Shown piece after piece: positions 40,101-46,336 of a stretch of 64,000 nt of DNA. The stretch lies in contig AP025582.1 of assembly GCA_022846075.1 (NCBI GenBank), positions 3,100,001 through 3,164,000 of the forward strand, in the 5' to 3' direction. Positions within the stretch are counted from its first letter, which is position 1, and every line of letters begins with the position of its first letter. The translations under genes were made by a program, and so were the position numbers. Under the pieces are notes generated by a model. It was not told where the DNA came from, did not search any database, and saw nothing but the letters and a program-made list of their open reading frames with translations. This DNA is from Oscillospiraceae bacterium (GTDB lineage Bacteria > Bacillota > Clostridia > Oscillospirales > Oscillospiraceae).

Positions 40101-40618
40101 ACGACATGTACCTGAAGCTCCTGGAGGAGGCCGTCCTCCTGGAGCGGGGCGAAAAGCCGGAGACCACCGCCGAGTGCGCCGCCGACCTGACGGTGTCCGC
40201 CTCCATCCCCGACCGGTACGTCCCCTCCCCCGAGCAGCGCATGGACCTCTACCGCCGCATCGCCATGATCCGGGGGGAGGCCGACGCCGACGACCTCACC
40301 GACGAGCTCATCGACCGCTACGGCGATCCCCCCCGGCAGGTCAACAACCTCATCGCCGTGGCCCTTCTCCGCTCCGACGCCGCCCGCCGGGGGGTGTCCG
40401 AGATCACCCAGAAGGGCACCAATCTGCTCTTTACCCTGGACTCCTTCGACCTCCAAAGCCTCTCCGCCCTGTGCGCCCTGCCCCGCTACAAGGGCCGCCT
40501 CCTGTTCTCCGCCGGGGAAAAGCCCGCCCTCACCCTCCGACTCAAAAAGGGGGAGGATCCGCTGAAATTTGCCCGGCTCCTTGTTGAGGATTATCAAAAG
40601 GCGCAGGAGGGTTCTTGA
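37115..40618 (+). CDS. mfd: Transcription-repair coupling factor Mfd
   Basis: 1167 residues, full length. In order: UvrB-like N-terminal domains with the GILDFFSP block, the RNA-polymerase-interacting domain near LSPGDLVVHQQHGIGRYSG, then the RecG-like translocase: DRLLCGDVGYGKTEVAFRA (Walker A), VVDEEQRFGV (DEEQ box), TLSATPIPRTL, and the TRG and C-terminal domains. Mfd removes RNA polymerase stalled at DNA damage and recruits UvrA. CAGGAGG precedes ATG. The stop codon abuts repeat R3. A long antisense ORF is a GC artefact. Confidence 0.98.
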   Translation: MKLLLSALERVPEFQTLLAALDNGACPAALSGLSPAHRAHFAAALRQETGRPVVVLCADDAECGRMAADLKALTGEEALTLPAREFTFHNAAVVSRQWEHRRLSVLWTLAQGRPAFVVASAEAMVQRTMPPGLLTRASRVLSMGEQYDLNELAETLSAAGYARCDQVEGMGQFALRGGILDFFSPAHPQPVRVEFFGDDVDSMGLFDPATQRRTEQLEEARILPAAEVLPQFAPGGAAGLVQALDQRLAAAGKKGAPDQLLATLAEDKEKLENGLTFPAVDRYLALIYPQLATAADYLPEDAAVLISESPRFQERCKNYLWQLNEDVKALTESGTLLPELGILCRTPEELSARLEQWPVAYLDSFPSSQYPQRPRTLLTVTAKQLPSYGVSLETAVSDLAHYMNSGYSVVVLAGTEQRCLNLQSLLREQKIRSAVDFQLHALPEPGKAVIACGGLSTGMEYPSAKFAILTEGQAAPVKKPKAKAPTNREKLKSYADLSPGDLVVHQQHGIGRYSGMVKIPVDGVDKDYVKIAYAGADVLYVPATQLDQVSKYIGGGEDANETRKLSKLGGGDWERQKSRAKKAVQDLAKGLIQLYAQRQRQPGFAFSPDSPWMKEFEEEFEYTETEDQLRCVAEIKRDMEAPRPMDRLLCGDVGYGKTEVAFRAIMKCVLDGKQAAILVPTTVLARQHFLTAKQRFAKYPVDIDVISRFRTPAQMRATLAALAAGKVDLLIGTHRLLQKDVKFKDLGLLVVDEEQRFGVTHKEKLKELAKQVDVLTLSATPIPRTLNMALSGIRDMSTLEEPPQDRQPVQTYVMEQDWSVLADAMRRELERGGQVYYLHNRVETIARTAARIRDLLGEDVTVAIAHGKMTQEELNDVMTRMSEGEVNVLVCTTIIETGIDIANVNTLIIEDADKMGLAQLHQIRGRVGRSNRRAFAYLTYRRGKVLSEVATKRLTAIREFAEFGSGFKIAMRDLEIRGAGNVLGPEQSGFLMSVGYDMYLKLLEEAVLLERGEKPETTAECAADLTVSASIPDRYVPSPEQRMDLYRRIAMIRGEADADDLTDELIDRYGDPPRQVNNLIAVALLRSDAARRGVSEITQKGTNLLFTLDSFDLQSLSALCALPRYKGRLLFSAGEKPALTLRLKKGEDPLKFARLLVEDYQKAQEGS

Positions 40619-40624
40619 CGGAGG

Positions 40625-41305
40625 GTGTTCCGTTTGATTGCTGCCTGCCTGCACGTCGGGACGTGCGTAAATCTGGGGGACATTTCTTTTCCCGAGGAAA
40701 AGAAACGCCGCCCCAGGCCCCCAAAGAAAAGTCTTTTGGTGCAAACCTGCTCGCAGACTCCTTTTTTAGTAGAATGTCTACTGCCCGAAGAAAGGGGTAT
40801 AAGCACGGGTGCGTCTGTGCGACACGTAGTCCCTTTAGCGCCGCTCGGCCGCTGACGTGTTCTTGACAGAAGGTTGGTCTTTAGCCTTCCCCTCGGGGGA
40901 AGGTGGCAGCCCGGAGGGCTGACGGATGAGGGGAACTGCGGATATGGGAAAGGCTTTGCTAGAAAGATAAGTTCCCCTCATCAGTCTGCTTCGCAGACAG
41001 CTTCCCCCAGGGGAAGCCCCAAACAAACGAACCCCGGGGCCGCACTTCGTAGCGGCCCCGGGGTTTTCTTACGCTCATGTGGACAGCCAGAGGTGGTTTC
41101 CAAAGGAGGGGCACCCACAGGCGCCCCTCCTTTGGTCGTTGAGAGGGGGTTCAGAGGGACAGAGTCGAAACCGCAGCGTTAAGAAAATGTACCTGTGGCA
41201 CATTTTAGCGTAGGCCGCCCGGCTATGCCGGGCGGGTCTCTCTTTCAAGGGGAGCACAGCAGGGGGGCCATCTTTTCCGCGTGGAAAAGATGGTCCCCCA
41301 GTCGC
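40625..41305. repeat. Composite hairpin-train repeat R3
   Basis: Lies between convergent mfd and tadA. Order: GCACGTCGGGACGTGC (40651-40666); GGGGGACATTTCTTTTCC / GGAAAAGAAACGCCGCCCC (about 40674-40715) with CCCCCAAAGAAAAGTC tail; a conserved ~120-bp segment ending GCGCCGCTCGGCCGCTGACG; the GGAAGG/GATGAGGGGAAC module in the opposite orientation to R1/R2; CTTCCCCCAGGGGAAG; AACCCCGGGGCCGC / GCGGCCCCGGGGTT (41030-41065); CCAAAGGAGGGGCACC / GGCGCCCCTCCTTTGG (41100-41136); and GGGGGCCATCTTTTCC / GGAAAAGATGGTCCCCC. No protein gene is supported. Confidence 0.85.
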
Positions 41306-41339
41306 CCCCGCCTTCCCCAAGGCGGAAAACGCAAGAAAG

Positions 41340-41500
41340 GCCAGACGCCTGCTCCTGACGTCTGACCCTTCTTGCAAGGAAAGAGGATACAATGAAATGA
41401 AAAGAAACTGTCTCTTGCAAGTATTATGATACCCAAGAGTTGTAAACGATTAAAACAAATTCTGTTACAAAAGAATTAAATCTCAAATATTTTTTGTCGT
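41340..41500 (+). repeat. AT-rich tandem unit 1 with a tiny ORF
   Basis: A hairpin (CCAGACG / CGTCTGACC, 41341-41367), TTCTTGCAAGGA, Shine-Dalgarno-like AAGAGG, then ATG at 41397 for MKRNCLLQVL (10 residues, stop 41427-41429). A stem CTCTTG...GTAT / ATAC...CAAGAG overlaps the ORF, followed by an AT-rich TTGTTAC-like stretch. It is repeated in diverged form in unit 2. Both strands are AT-rich compared with neighbouring genes. Confidence 0.5.
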
Positions 41501-41520
41501 ATTCCTGTAAAGTTGCGGAA

Positions 41521-41683
41521 ATTACAAAAAGACAGCGGCATGACCGCTGTCTTTCTGCAAAAGGATTGGAGGATAGAATGAAAAGAAGTTGTTGTCTCTT
41601 GCTGGTATTTAAGATACCAAGAGATTGTTAAAAAACAAACCATCCTTTGTTACAATTATGTTAAATCGTACAATTTCCCGCCC
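41521..41683 (+). repeat. AT-rich tandem unit 2 with a tiny ORF
   Basis: It has the same order as unit 1: hairpin AAAGACAGCGG / CCGCTGTCTTT, TTCTGCAAAAGGA, GGAGG, ATG at 41578 for MKRSCCLLLVFKIPRDC (17 residues, stop 41629-41631), a stem formed by TCTCTTG...GGTAT / ATACC AAGAGA over the ORF, then a TTGTTACAAT-like AT-rich stretch. Conservation of Shine-Dalgarno, ATG-AAA-AGA and the stem in both units argues for function as peptide, RNA or both. Confidence 0.5.
41528..41554. terminator. Bidirectional hairpin beyond tadA
   Basis: An 11-bp perfect stem AAAGACAGCGG / CCGCTGTCTTT with CATGA loop. On the minus strand it is followed by TTTTTG and could terminate tadA; on the plus strand it opens tandem unit 2. 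Confidence 0.65.
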
Positions 41684-42136
41684 CTATTTTTCCCTCAGCT
41701 TGGTAAAAAAGTCACGCATCACCTGGGCGCACTCGGCCTCCCGGGGCCCCCGGTACAGCCTGGGCCGGTGGCCGAAGCCCTCCTCAAAGAGGTTCAGCAC
41801 CGATCCGCAGGCCCCCATCCCCTCGTCCTTGGCCCCGTAGCGCACCACTGGGATACGGGCGTTGACGATGGCCCCGGCGCACATGGGGCAGGGCTCCAGC
41901 GTCACGTACATGACCGCCTTGTGGAGCCGCCAGCCCCCCACGGTCCCGCAGGCCATGCGGATGGCCGCCAGCTCGGCGTGGCCCAGGGCGTCGCCGTCCT
42001 CCTCCCGCCGGTTGCGGCCCTCTCCCACGATGCGCCCGTCCTCCCAGACGATGACGCACCCCACGGGCACCTCTCCCGCCTCCAACGCCTCCCGGGCCAG
42101 CTCCAGCGCCCGGTCCATATACGCCTCGTCGGTCAT
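41684..42136 (-). CDS. tadA: tRNA-specific adenosine deaminase TadA
   Basis: 150 residues. Zinc site: His and catalytic Glu in LGHAELAAIR, and PCPMCAGAI. It converts A34 to inosine in tRNA-Arg(ACG). The C-terminal region LYRGPREAECAQVMRDFF is typical. Its stop is next to the AT-rich tandem units. It is divergent from mntP. Confidence 0.93.
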   Translation of the reverse strand: MTDEAYMDRALELAREALEAGEVPVGCVIVWEDGRIVGEGRNRREEDGDALGHAELAAIRMACGTVGGWRLHKAVMYVTLEPCPMCAGAIVNARIPVVRYGAKDEGMGACGSVLNLFEEGFGHRPRLYRGPREAECAQVMRDFFTKLREK

Positions 42137-42219
42137 GCCCGCTCATCTCCCCTCATAAAGTATTCTAATCATACCCGATTTTCTCTCCCCCCGCAAGGCG
42201 TGGGGGCCCCTCTTTTCTA

Positions 42220-42248
42220 TTGCTCCCGCCACCAAAGTGTGCTACACT
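42220..42248 (+). promoter_or_regulatory. Promoter of the mntP operon
   Basis: TTGCTC (42220-42225), 17 bp, TACACT (42243-42248). No yybP-ykoY manganese riboswitch fits in the 30-nt leader. Confidence 0.7.
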
Positions 42249-42279
42249 GGACCTAACAAAATTTCAGGGGGAATCATTT

Positions 42280-42843
42280 TTGTTTGAAATTCTCCTCATC
42301 GCCGTCAGTCTGGCCATGGACGCCTTCGCCGTGTCGGTGTCCACCGGCATCGCCGTCCCCGGCTTCGGCCCCCGGCAGGCCGCCCGCATCGGCGCCTGGT
42401 GCGGCTTCTTCCAGTTCGCCATGCCCCTCATCGGCTGGTTCCTGGGCTCCAGCGTCCGGGAGTACATAGAGTTCATCGACCACTGGATCGCCTTCGGCCT
42501 GCTGGCCCTCATCGGCGGTCACATGATCGCCGACGCCCTCAAGGGCGGCGATTGTGGGGAGGACGCGGTCACCGACCTGTCCAACCGCCGCCTCTTCCTC
42601 CTGGCCCTGGCCACCAGCATCGACGCTCTGGCCGTAGGGGTCTCCCTGGCCTTCGTGGACGTGAACATCCTCCTGGCCAGCGCCGTCATCGGCGTGGTGG
42701 CCTTCGTCCTGGCCATGCTGGGCGGGCTTTTGGGCCGCCGCCTGGGCTGCCTCTTTCAGCGCCGGGCCACCCTCCTGGGCGGCGTGGTTCTGGTGTGCAT
42801 CGGCCTGAAGATTTTGCTCGAGCACCTGTCGGAGGCGGCGTAA
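42280..42843 (+). CDS. mntP: Manganese efflux pump MntP
   Basis: 187 residues with six predicted membrane helices. Conserved charged motifs MDAFAVSVSTG in helix 1 and SIDALAVGVSLAF in helix 4 carry the Asp residues that bind Mn2+. The start is an unusual TTG at 42280, set by AGGGGGA 8 nt upstream and by family length; the frame extends upstream without a ribosome site. It exports Mn2+ across the plasma membrane. It is 3 bp before yqeC, so the two are co-transcribed. Confidence 0.88.
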   Translation: MFEILLIAVSLAMDAFAVSVSTGIAVPGFGPRQAARIGAWCGFFQFAMPLIGWFLGSSVREYIEFIDHWIAFGLLALIGGHMIADALKGGDCGEDAVTDLSNRRLFLLALATSIDALAVGVSLAFVDVNILLASAVIGVVAFVLAMLGGLLGRRLGCLFQRRATLLGGVVLVCIGLKILLEHLSEAA

Positions 42844-42846
42844 TCC

Positions 42847-43563
42847 ATGGGCATCTGGACAGACTTGATCTTGGACATGGACGTCCACCGGCTGATCGCC
42901 CTGGTGGGGGGCGGCGGCAAGACCTCCACCCTCTACGCCCTGGCCCGGGAGGCCGTGGACCGGGGCCGTGGGGTGGTGGTGACCACCACCACCCACATCA
43001 TGCCCCACCCCCGCCTGCCCCTGACGGATGACCCCGCCGCCCTCCCCGGCCTTCTGGCGGAGCGGCGGGCCGCCACCCTGGGCCGGTGGGACAAGCCGGG
43101 CAAGCTCACCGGCGCCGTCCCCCCCGATACCCTCCCCGGCCTGGCCCAGACCGTCCTGGTGGAGGCCGACGGCGCCCGCATCCACCCCCTGAAGGCCCCG
43201 GCGGACCACGAGCCCGTCGTCCCCCCCGCCGCCGACGCCGTCATCGCCGTGGCCGGGCTGGACTGCCTGGGACAGGCCGTCTCCGCCGCCTGCCACCGCC
43301 CGGAGCGGGTGGCCGCCCTTCTGGGCGTGGAGCAAACCCACATCCTCACCCCCGCCGACGTGGCCCGCGTCCTCTCCAGCCCCCTGGGGGGCCGGAAGCA
43401 GGTGGCCCCGGCCATGGCCTTCCGCTGCCTGCTCAACAAGGCGGACACCCCCGCCCTCCGGGCGGCCGGGGAAGAGATCCGATCCATCCTGGCGGCCCGG
43501 GGCATTCCCGCCGCCGTCCATCACTATACCGAAGAGGAGCGTGGCGGAGCATGCTGGTTTTGA
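42847..43563 (+). CDS. yqeC: Selenium cofactor biosynthesis protein YqeC
   Basis: 238 residues. P-loop LVGGGGKTSTLYALA near residue 20, VVVTTTTHIMPHP, and VLVEADGARIHPLKAP. The family is a marker of selenium-dependent molybdenum hydroxylases and is thought to act in preparing the labile selenium ligand; the biochemistry is unproven. Overlaps yqeB by 13 bp. Confidence 0.85.
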   Translation: MGIWTDLILDMDVHRLIALVGGGGKTSTLYALAREAVDRGRGVVVTTTTHIMPHPRLPLTDDPAALPGLLAERRAATLGRWDKPGKLTGAVPPDTLPGLAQTVLVEADGARIHPLKAPADHEPVVPPAADAVIAVAGLDCLGQAVSAACHRPERVAALLGVEQTHILTPADVARVLSSPLGGRKQVAPAMAFRCLLNKADTPALRAAGEEIRSILAARGIPAAVHHYTEEERGGACWF

Positions 43564-44360
43564 TCAAAGGCGCCGGGGACCTGGCCACGGGCACCGCCCT
43601 GCGCCTCCACCGCTGTCACTTCCAGGTGGTCATGACCGACCTGGACCACCCCACCGCCGTCCGCCGCACCGTAGCCTTTTCCCAGGCCGTTTACGACGGG
43701 ACAACCACCGTGGAGGGGGTCACCGCCCGCCGCTGTGAGACGGTGGAGGAGGCCCGGGCCGCCCTGGCAGCGGGGTGCGTCCCCGTCCTCCCCGACCCCG
43801 GCGCCCACATTCTCCGCGCCCTTCCCTTCGACGTGCTGGTGGACGCCATCCTGGCCAAGCGCAACACGGGCACGGCCCTCACCGACGCCCCCATTGTCCT
43901 GGCCCTGGGCCCCGGCTTCACCGCCGGAACGGACTGCCACGGCGTGGTGGAGACCATGCGGGGCCACGACCTGGGCCGCCTGATCCTGGAGGGCTCCGCC
44001 ATCCCCAACACCGGCGTCCCCGGCGACGTGGGGGGCTACACCCTGGAACGGCTCATCCGCGCCCCCGGCGACGGACCCTTCCAACCCCTGGTCTCCATCG
44101 GGGACCGGGTGGAAAAGGGCTGCCCGGTGGCCCGTGTGGGGGACGAGCTGGCCCTGGCGGGCCTCACCGGCATCGTCCGAGGGATGCTCCCGGCGGGCCT
44201 GCCCGTCCAAAAGGGGATGAAATCCGGGGACATCGACCCCCGCTGCCAGCCCCGCCACTGCTTCACCGTCTCCGATAAGGCCCGCGCCATCGCCGGCGGC
44301 GTCCTGGAGGGCGTCCTCCACTTTTCCACACCAGAAAGGAGTCCCCTATGGAACGACTGA
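43551..44360 (+). CDS. yqeB: Selenium-dependent molybdenum hydroxylase maturation protein YqeB (EF2563 family)
   Basis: 269 residues. Starts with LVLIKGAGDLATGTALRLHRC, a Rossmann-like loop, then ALTDAPIVLALGPGFTAG, a conserved family block, and a biotin-lipoyl-like segment VSIGDRVEKGCPVARVGD. It always accompanies Se-dependent hydroxylases with yqeC. ATG 43551 lies inside the end of yqeC; its own end overlaps the next start. Confidence 0.85.
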   Translation: MLVLIKGAGDLATGTALRLHRCHFQVVMTDLDHPTAVRRTVAFSQAVYDGTTTVEGVTARRCETVEEARAALAAGCVPVLPDPGAHILRALPFDVLVDAILAKRNTGTALTDAPIVLALGPGFTAGTDCHGVVETMRGHDLGRLILEGSAIPNTGVPGDVGGYTLERLIRAPGDGPFQPLVSIGDRVEKGCPVARVGDELALAGLTGIVRGMLPAGLPVQKGMKSGDIDPRCQPRHCFTVSDKARAIAGGVLEGVLHFSTPERSPLWND

Positions 44361-45094
44361 TCCTCTGCGGCGGCGGCCACGTCTCCCTGGAGCTGGCCCA
44401 CATCGCCGCCCGCCTGGACTTTGAGGTCTGCGTCATCGACGACCGCCCCGAATTCGCCAACGCCGGCCGATTCCCCATGGCCGCCCAAATCCTGGCCCAG
44501 CCCTTTTCCCAGGCCTTGGAGGCCCTGGGCAGCCGCCCCTCCGACTTCTACTGCATCCTCACCCGGGGCCACGTCTACGACAAGGACTGCCTGGAGCAGA
44601 TCTTGCGGGGCCGTTACGCTTACGTGGGCATGATCGGCAGCCGCCGGAAGATCGCCGCCGTGATGGAGGCCCTCTCCGCCCAGGGCTTCTCCCCCGAGCA
44701 GCTCTCCGGGGTCCACACCCCCATCGGCCTCCTCCTGGGGGGCCAGACCCCCGCGGAGGTGGCGGTGGAGATCGCCGCCCAGCTCATCCAGGTCCGCGCC
44801 CAGCTGGGCCCCGCCCTGGCCCCGCCCCCGGCGGACCCCGGTGTGCTTTGCACCATCACCAAAAAGACCGGCTCCGCCCCCCGGGGGCCCGGAGCCTGGA
44901 TGCTGGTGCGCCCCGACGGGCAAACTACCGGCACCGTGGGCGGCGGCGCCGTGGAGTACCAGGTGGCCCAGGACGCCTTGGCCCAGTGGCGGGAGGGCGG
45001 CGATGCCCAGGAGCGCTGCTACGACCTGGGGGACCCCGCCGCCCTGGGCATGGTCTGCGGCGGGCGGATCACCGTCCGTTTTCAGCGGCAATAA
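44348..45094 (+). CDS. XdhC/CoxI family protein with reversed domain order
   Basis: 248 residues. The Rossmann domain comes first (LILCGGGHVSLELAHIAARL, VIDDRPEFAN, YVGMIGSRRKI), and the CoxI domain follows (CTITKKTGSAPRGPGAWMLV, TVGGGAVE, MVCGG). Most XdhC proteins have the CoxI domain at the N-terminus. XdhC binds molybdenum cofactor, protects it and aids sulfuration before insertion into xanthine dehydrogenase. It is the third gene of the maturation set and overlaps yqeB. Confidence 0.85.
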   Translation: MERLILCGGGHVSLELAHIAARLDFEVCVIDDRPEFANAGRFPMAAQILAQPFSQALEALGSRPSDFYCILTRGHVYDKDCLEQILRGRYAYVGMIGSRRKIAAVMEALSAQGFSPEQLSGVHTPIGLLLGGQTPAEVAVEIAAQLIQVRAQLGPALAPPPADPGVLCTITKKTGSAPRGPGAWMLVRPDGQTTGTVGGGAVEYQVAQDALAQWREGGDAQERCYDLGDPAALGMVCGGRITVRFQRQ

Positions 45095-45118
45095 GCACAT
45101 AAGAAAGGACGATATGAT

Positions 45119-45394
45119 ATGAAAGACATTCTCCTCTTCGTCATGGCGGGCTGCCCCCACTGCAGGCTGGCCCTCCAGCTCCAGGACCAGCTTTTCGCCG
45201 ACCATCCCGAGTGGCGAGACATCCCCTTGAAGATCGTGGACGAGACCAGGGAACCCGCCTTCGCCGACCAGTTCGACTATTATTACGTGCCCACCTACTA
45301 CGTGGACGGCCAGAAGGTCCACGAGGGCCACGCCGAGCGGGCGGACGTGGAAAAGGTGTTCCGCCTGGCCGCGGGAGAGCCGGTCAAGAGCTGA
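45119..45394 (+). CDS. Small thioredoxin/glutaredoxin-fold protein
   Basis: 91 residues. CPHC redox motif in VMAGCPHCRLAL near residue 12, and a cis-Pro in YYVPTYYVDGQKVHEGH. It is a cytosolic thiol-disulfide protein; its partner is unknown. AAAGGACG precedes ATG, 24 bp after the XdhC gene, so it may serve hydroxylase maturation or be separate. Confidence 0.8.
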   Translation: MKDILLFVMAGCPHCRLALQLQDQLFADHPEWRDIPLKIVDETREPAFADQFDYYYVPTYYVDGQKVHEGHAERADVEKVFRLAAGEPVKS

Positions 45395-45435
45395 ACCCGG
45401 CGCCGAGGCACCCCCTCCCCATGATAAAAACGGCC

Positions 45436-45466
45436 AGAGCCGGGAACCTTAAGGTTCCCGGCTCTT
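45436..45466. terminator. Perfect 30-bp palindromic terminator shared by convergent genes
   Basis: AGAGCCGGGAACCTT / AAGGTTCCCGGCTCT; TTTCC follows on the plus strand and GTTTTTATC on the minus. The stop codon of the minus-strand gene lies in it. Confidence 0.9.
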
Positions 45467-45721
45467 TTCCTGTCTTTTTCGCTCCATCCGCACGCCCTCC
45501 CGGAACCAGTGGAGGTCTTTGAAGATCCCCATGAAGCACTGGTCCGATATCATCTGGTTCATCAGCTCCCTGTGCTCCTTGTCCAGCACCCGTTCCAGCT
45601 CCCTGCGGCCCTCTCCGTACCTGTGGAGCATCTTTTGATACTCCCAATACTCCCGGAGCTCCCCGTACAGAAAGGGCGTAGCCTTCTGAAACATCTGGAA
45701 GAACTCGTCCTCAATATACAT
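45449..45721 (-). CDS. Hypothetical helical protein divergent from the RHH regulator
   Basis: 90 residues, charged and predicted largely helical (ELREYWEYQKMLHRYGEG, LERVLDKEHRELMNQM), with FREGVRMERKRQ near the end. It resembles small DUF6809-type proteins weakly in its final F-x-x-G-x-x-x-E pattern. GGGAGG lies 9 nt before ATG. The stop TAA falls in the loop of the terminator hairpin. Its promoter region holds the 10-bp repeats shared with the RHH gene. It could be a partner of that regulator; no toxin motif is visible. Confidence 0.6.
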   Translation of the reverse strand: MYIEDEFFQMFQKATPFLYGELREYWEYQKMLHRYGEGRRELERVLDKEHRELMNQMISDQCFMGIFKDLHWFREGVRMERKRQEKSREP

Positions 45722-45740
45722 ATCAGCAGGCCTCCCAGCG

Positions 45741-45782
45741 ATAGTTTAGCAAAGTTTAGCATAGTTTGTCAACCGTTTGTCC
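45741..45782. promoter_or_regulatory. Four 10-bp-phased direct repeats, likely RHH operator
   Basis: ATAGTTTAGC, AAAGTTTAGC, ATAGTTTGTC and AACCGTTTGT begin at 45741, 45751, 45761 and 45771, exactly one helical turn apart. A TATAAT (45793-45798) follows toward the RHH gene. Ribbon-helix-helix proteins commonly bind such arrays cooperatively. Confidence 0.65.
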
Positions 45783-45824
45783 TACATTGTCTTATAATGT
45801 TAAACAATCAGGGAGGTGGGGGCT

Positions 45825-46013
45825 TTGTCCAAAACAGACACGCAGATTGGTTTCCGTGTCACCAGCGAGTTCAAAGCCCGCCTGGAGGCCCAGGCCCGGC
45901 GGGAGCGCCGCCCCGTCTCCAACCTGATCCTCAAGGTCCTGGAGGACTACCTGGACGGGGCCGAGCCCAAAGAATTTTCTCCGCCGCCCCTTGACACCTC
46001 CGAAAAACAGTGA
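45825..46013 (+). CDS. Ribbon-helix-helix (Arc/CopG-like) DNA-binding protein
   Basis: 62 residues. Beta strand QIGFRV followed by helices SEFKARLEAQARRERRPVSN and ILKVLEDYL is the Arc/CopG fold, and a short acidic/proline tail follows. TTG 45825 is preferred, 8 nt after GGGAGG; an upstream in-frame GTG at 45816 overlaps that site. Divergent from the 90-residue gene across the repeat array, so it probably represses both. Its end overlaps the -35/-10 region of the lysine-riboswitch promoter. Confidence 0.75.
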   Translation: MSKTDTQIGFRVTSEFKARLEAQARRERRPVSNLILKVLEDYLDGAEPKEFSPPPLDTSEKQ

Positions 46014-46019
46014 TACTAT
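45991..46019 (+). promoter_or_regulatory. Promoter of the lysine-riboswitch transporter operon
   Basis: TTGACA (45991-45996), 17 bp, TACTAT (46014-46019); transcription would start ~13 nt before the aptamer. Confidence 0.85.
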
Positions 46020-46037
46020 AACACCCAATCTATAATC

Positions 46038-46196
46038 TGATAGAGGCGCGGTTCTCATGAGTACCCTCCGGCAAGGCCAGGCAAGCCGCCGGGGAGGAAA
46101 GGGAGCGCCGCCGAAGGAAGCGAAGGTGCCTGCCGCCGCTTACCTGGGCCGCCGGGAAATACCCGCCGGACTGTCACCGTGTGTGAAGCGCTATCA
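46038..46196 (+). ncRNA. Lysine riboswitch (L-box)
   Basis: P1 is TGATAG...GCGC at 46038 onward pairing with GCGCTATCA ending 46196. Class-specific blocks appear in order: AGAGGCGCGG, CATGAGTA, AGGGAGC, GCCGAAGGAAGCGAAG-type loop, CTGGG, and GGACTGTCACC. It lies directly before a hairpin terminator and an amino-acid ABC transporter operon. Lysine binding would stabilise P1 and favour termination, so the transporter is made when lysine is scarce. Confidence 0.88.
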
Positions 46197-46254
46197 TGAG
46201 ACTGCATCGAGGGGGGCTCCTTATGCCGCTCCCGCAAAACTCAGCTTGCTTTTT

Positions 46255-46292
46255 CGTGAACGCTTTCTCCGGAAAGCGTTCACGTTTTTTTT
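46255..46292 (+). terminator. Riboswitch-controlled terminator
   Basis: CGTGAACGCTTTC / GGAAAGCGTTCACG, loop of three, then eight T's, 45 nt before the binding-protein start codon. Confidence 0.93.
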
Positions 46293-46336
46293 ACGGCAAG
46301 ACAGGATTTTAATTGGAGAAGCGAGGTAAAAAGTTT

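Noticed and set aside
37052-40744. 1230-residue antisense ORF across mfd
   Set aside because: Low-complexity Gly/Val/His/Leu shadow of GC-rich codons opposite a clear full-length Mfd; no motifs or ribosome site.
41263-41436. Minus-strand ORFs of ~63 codons next to R3
   Set aside because: They start inside tandem unit 1 and read into R3 hairpins; no ribosome site or similarity.
42137-42279. Manganese (yybP-ykoY) riboswitch before mntP
   Set aside because: Leader from the promoter to TTG is only about 30 nt and lacks the conserved blocks.
45771-45798. Standard -35/-10 promoter for the RHH gene
   Set aside because: TATAAT is present but TTGTCA lies 21 bp away and other spacings give no -35; the array probably covers it.
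46057-46329. 90-codon plus-strand ORF
   Set aside because: It overlaps the lysine riboswitch aptamer and its terminator; its codons are explained by RNA structure.
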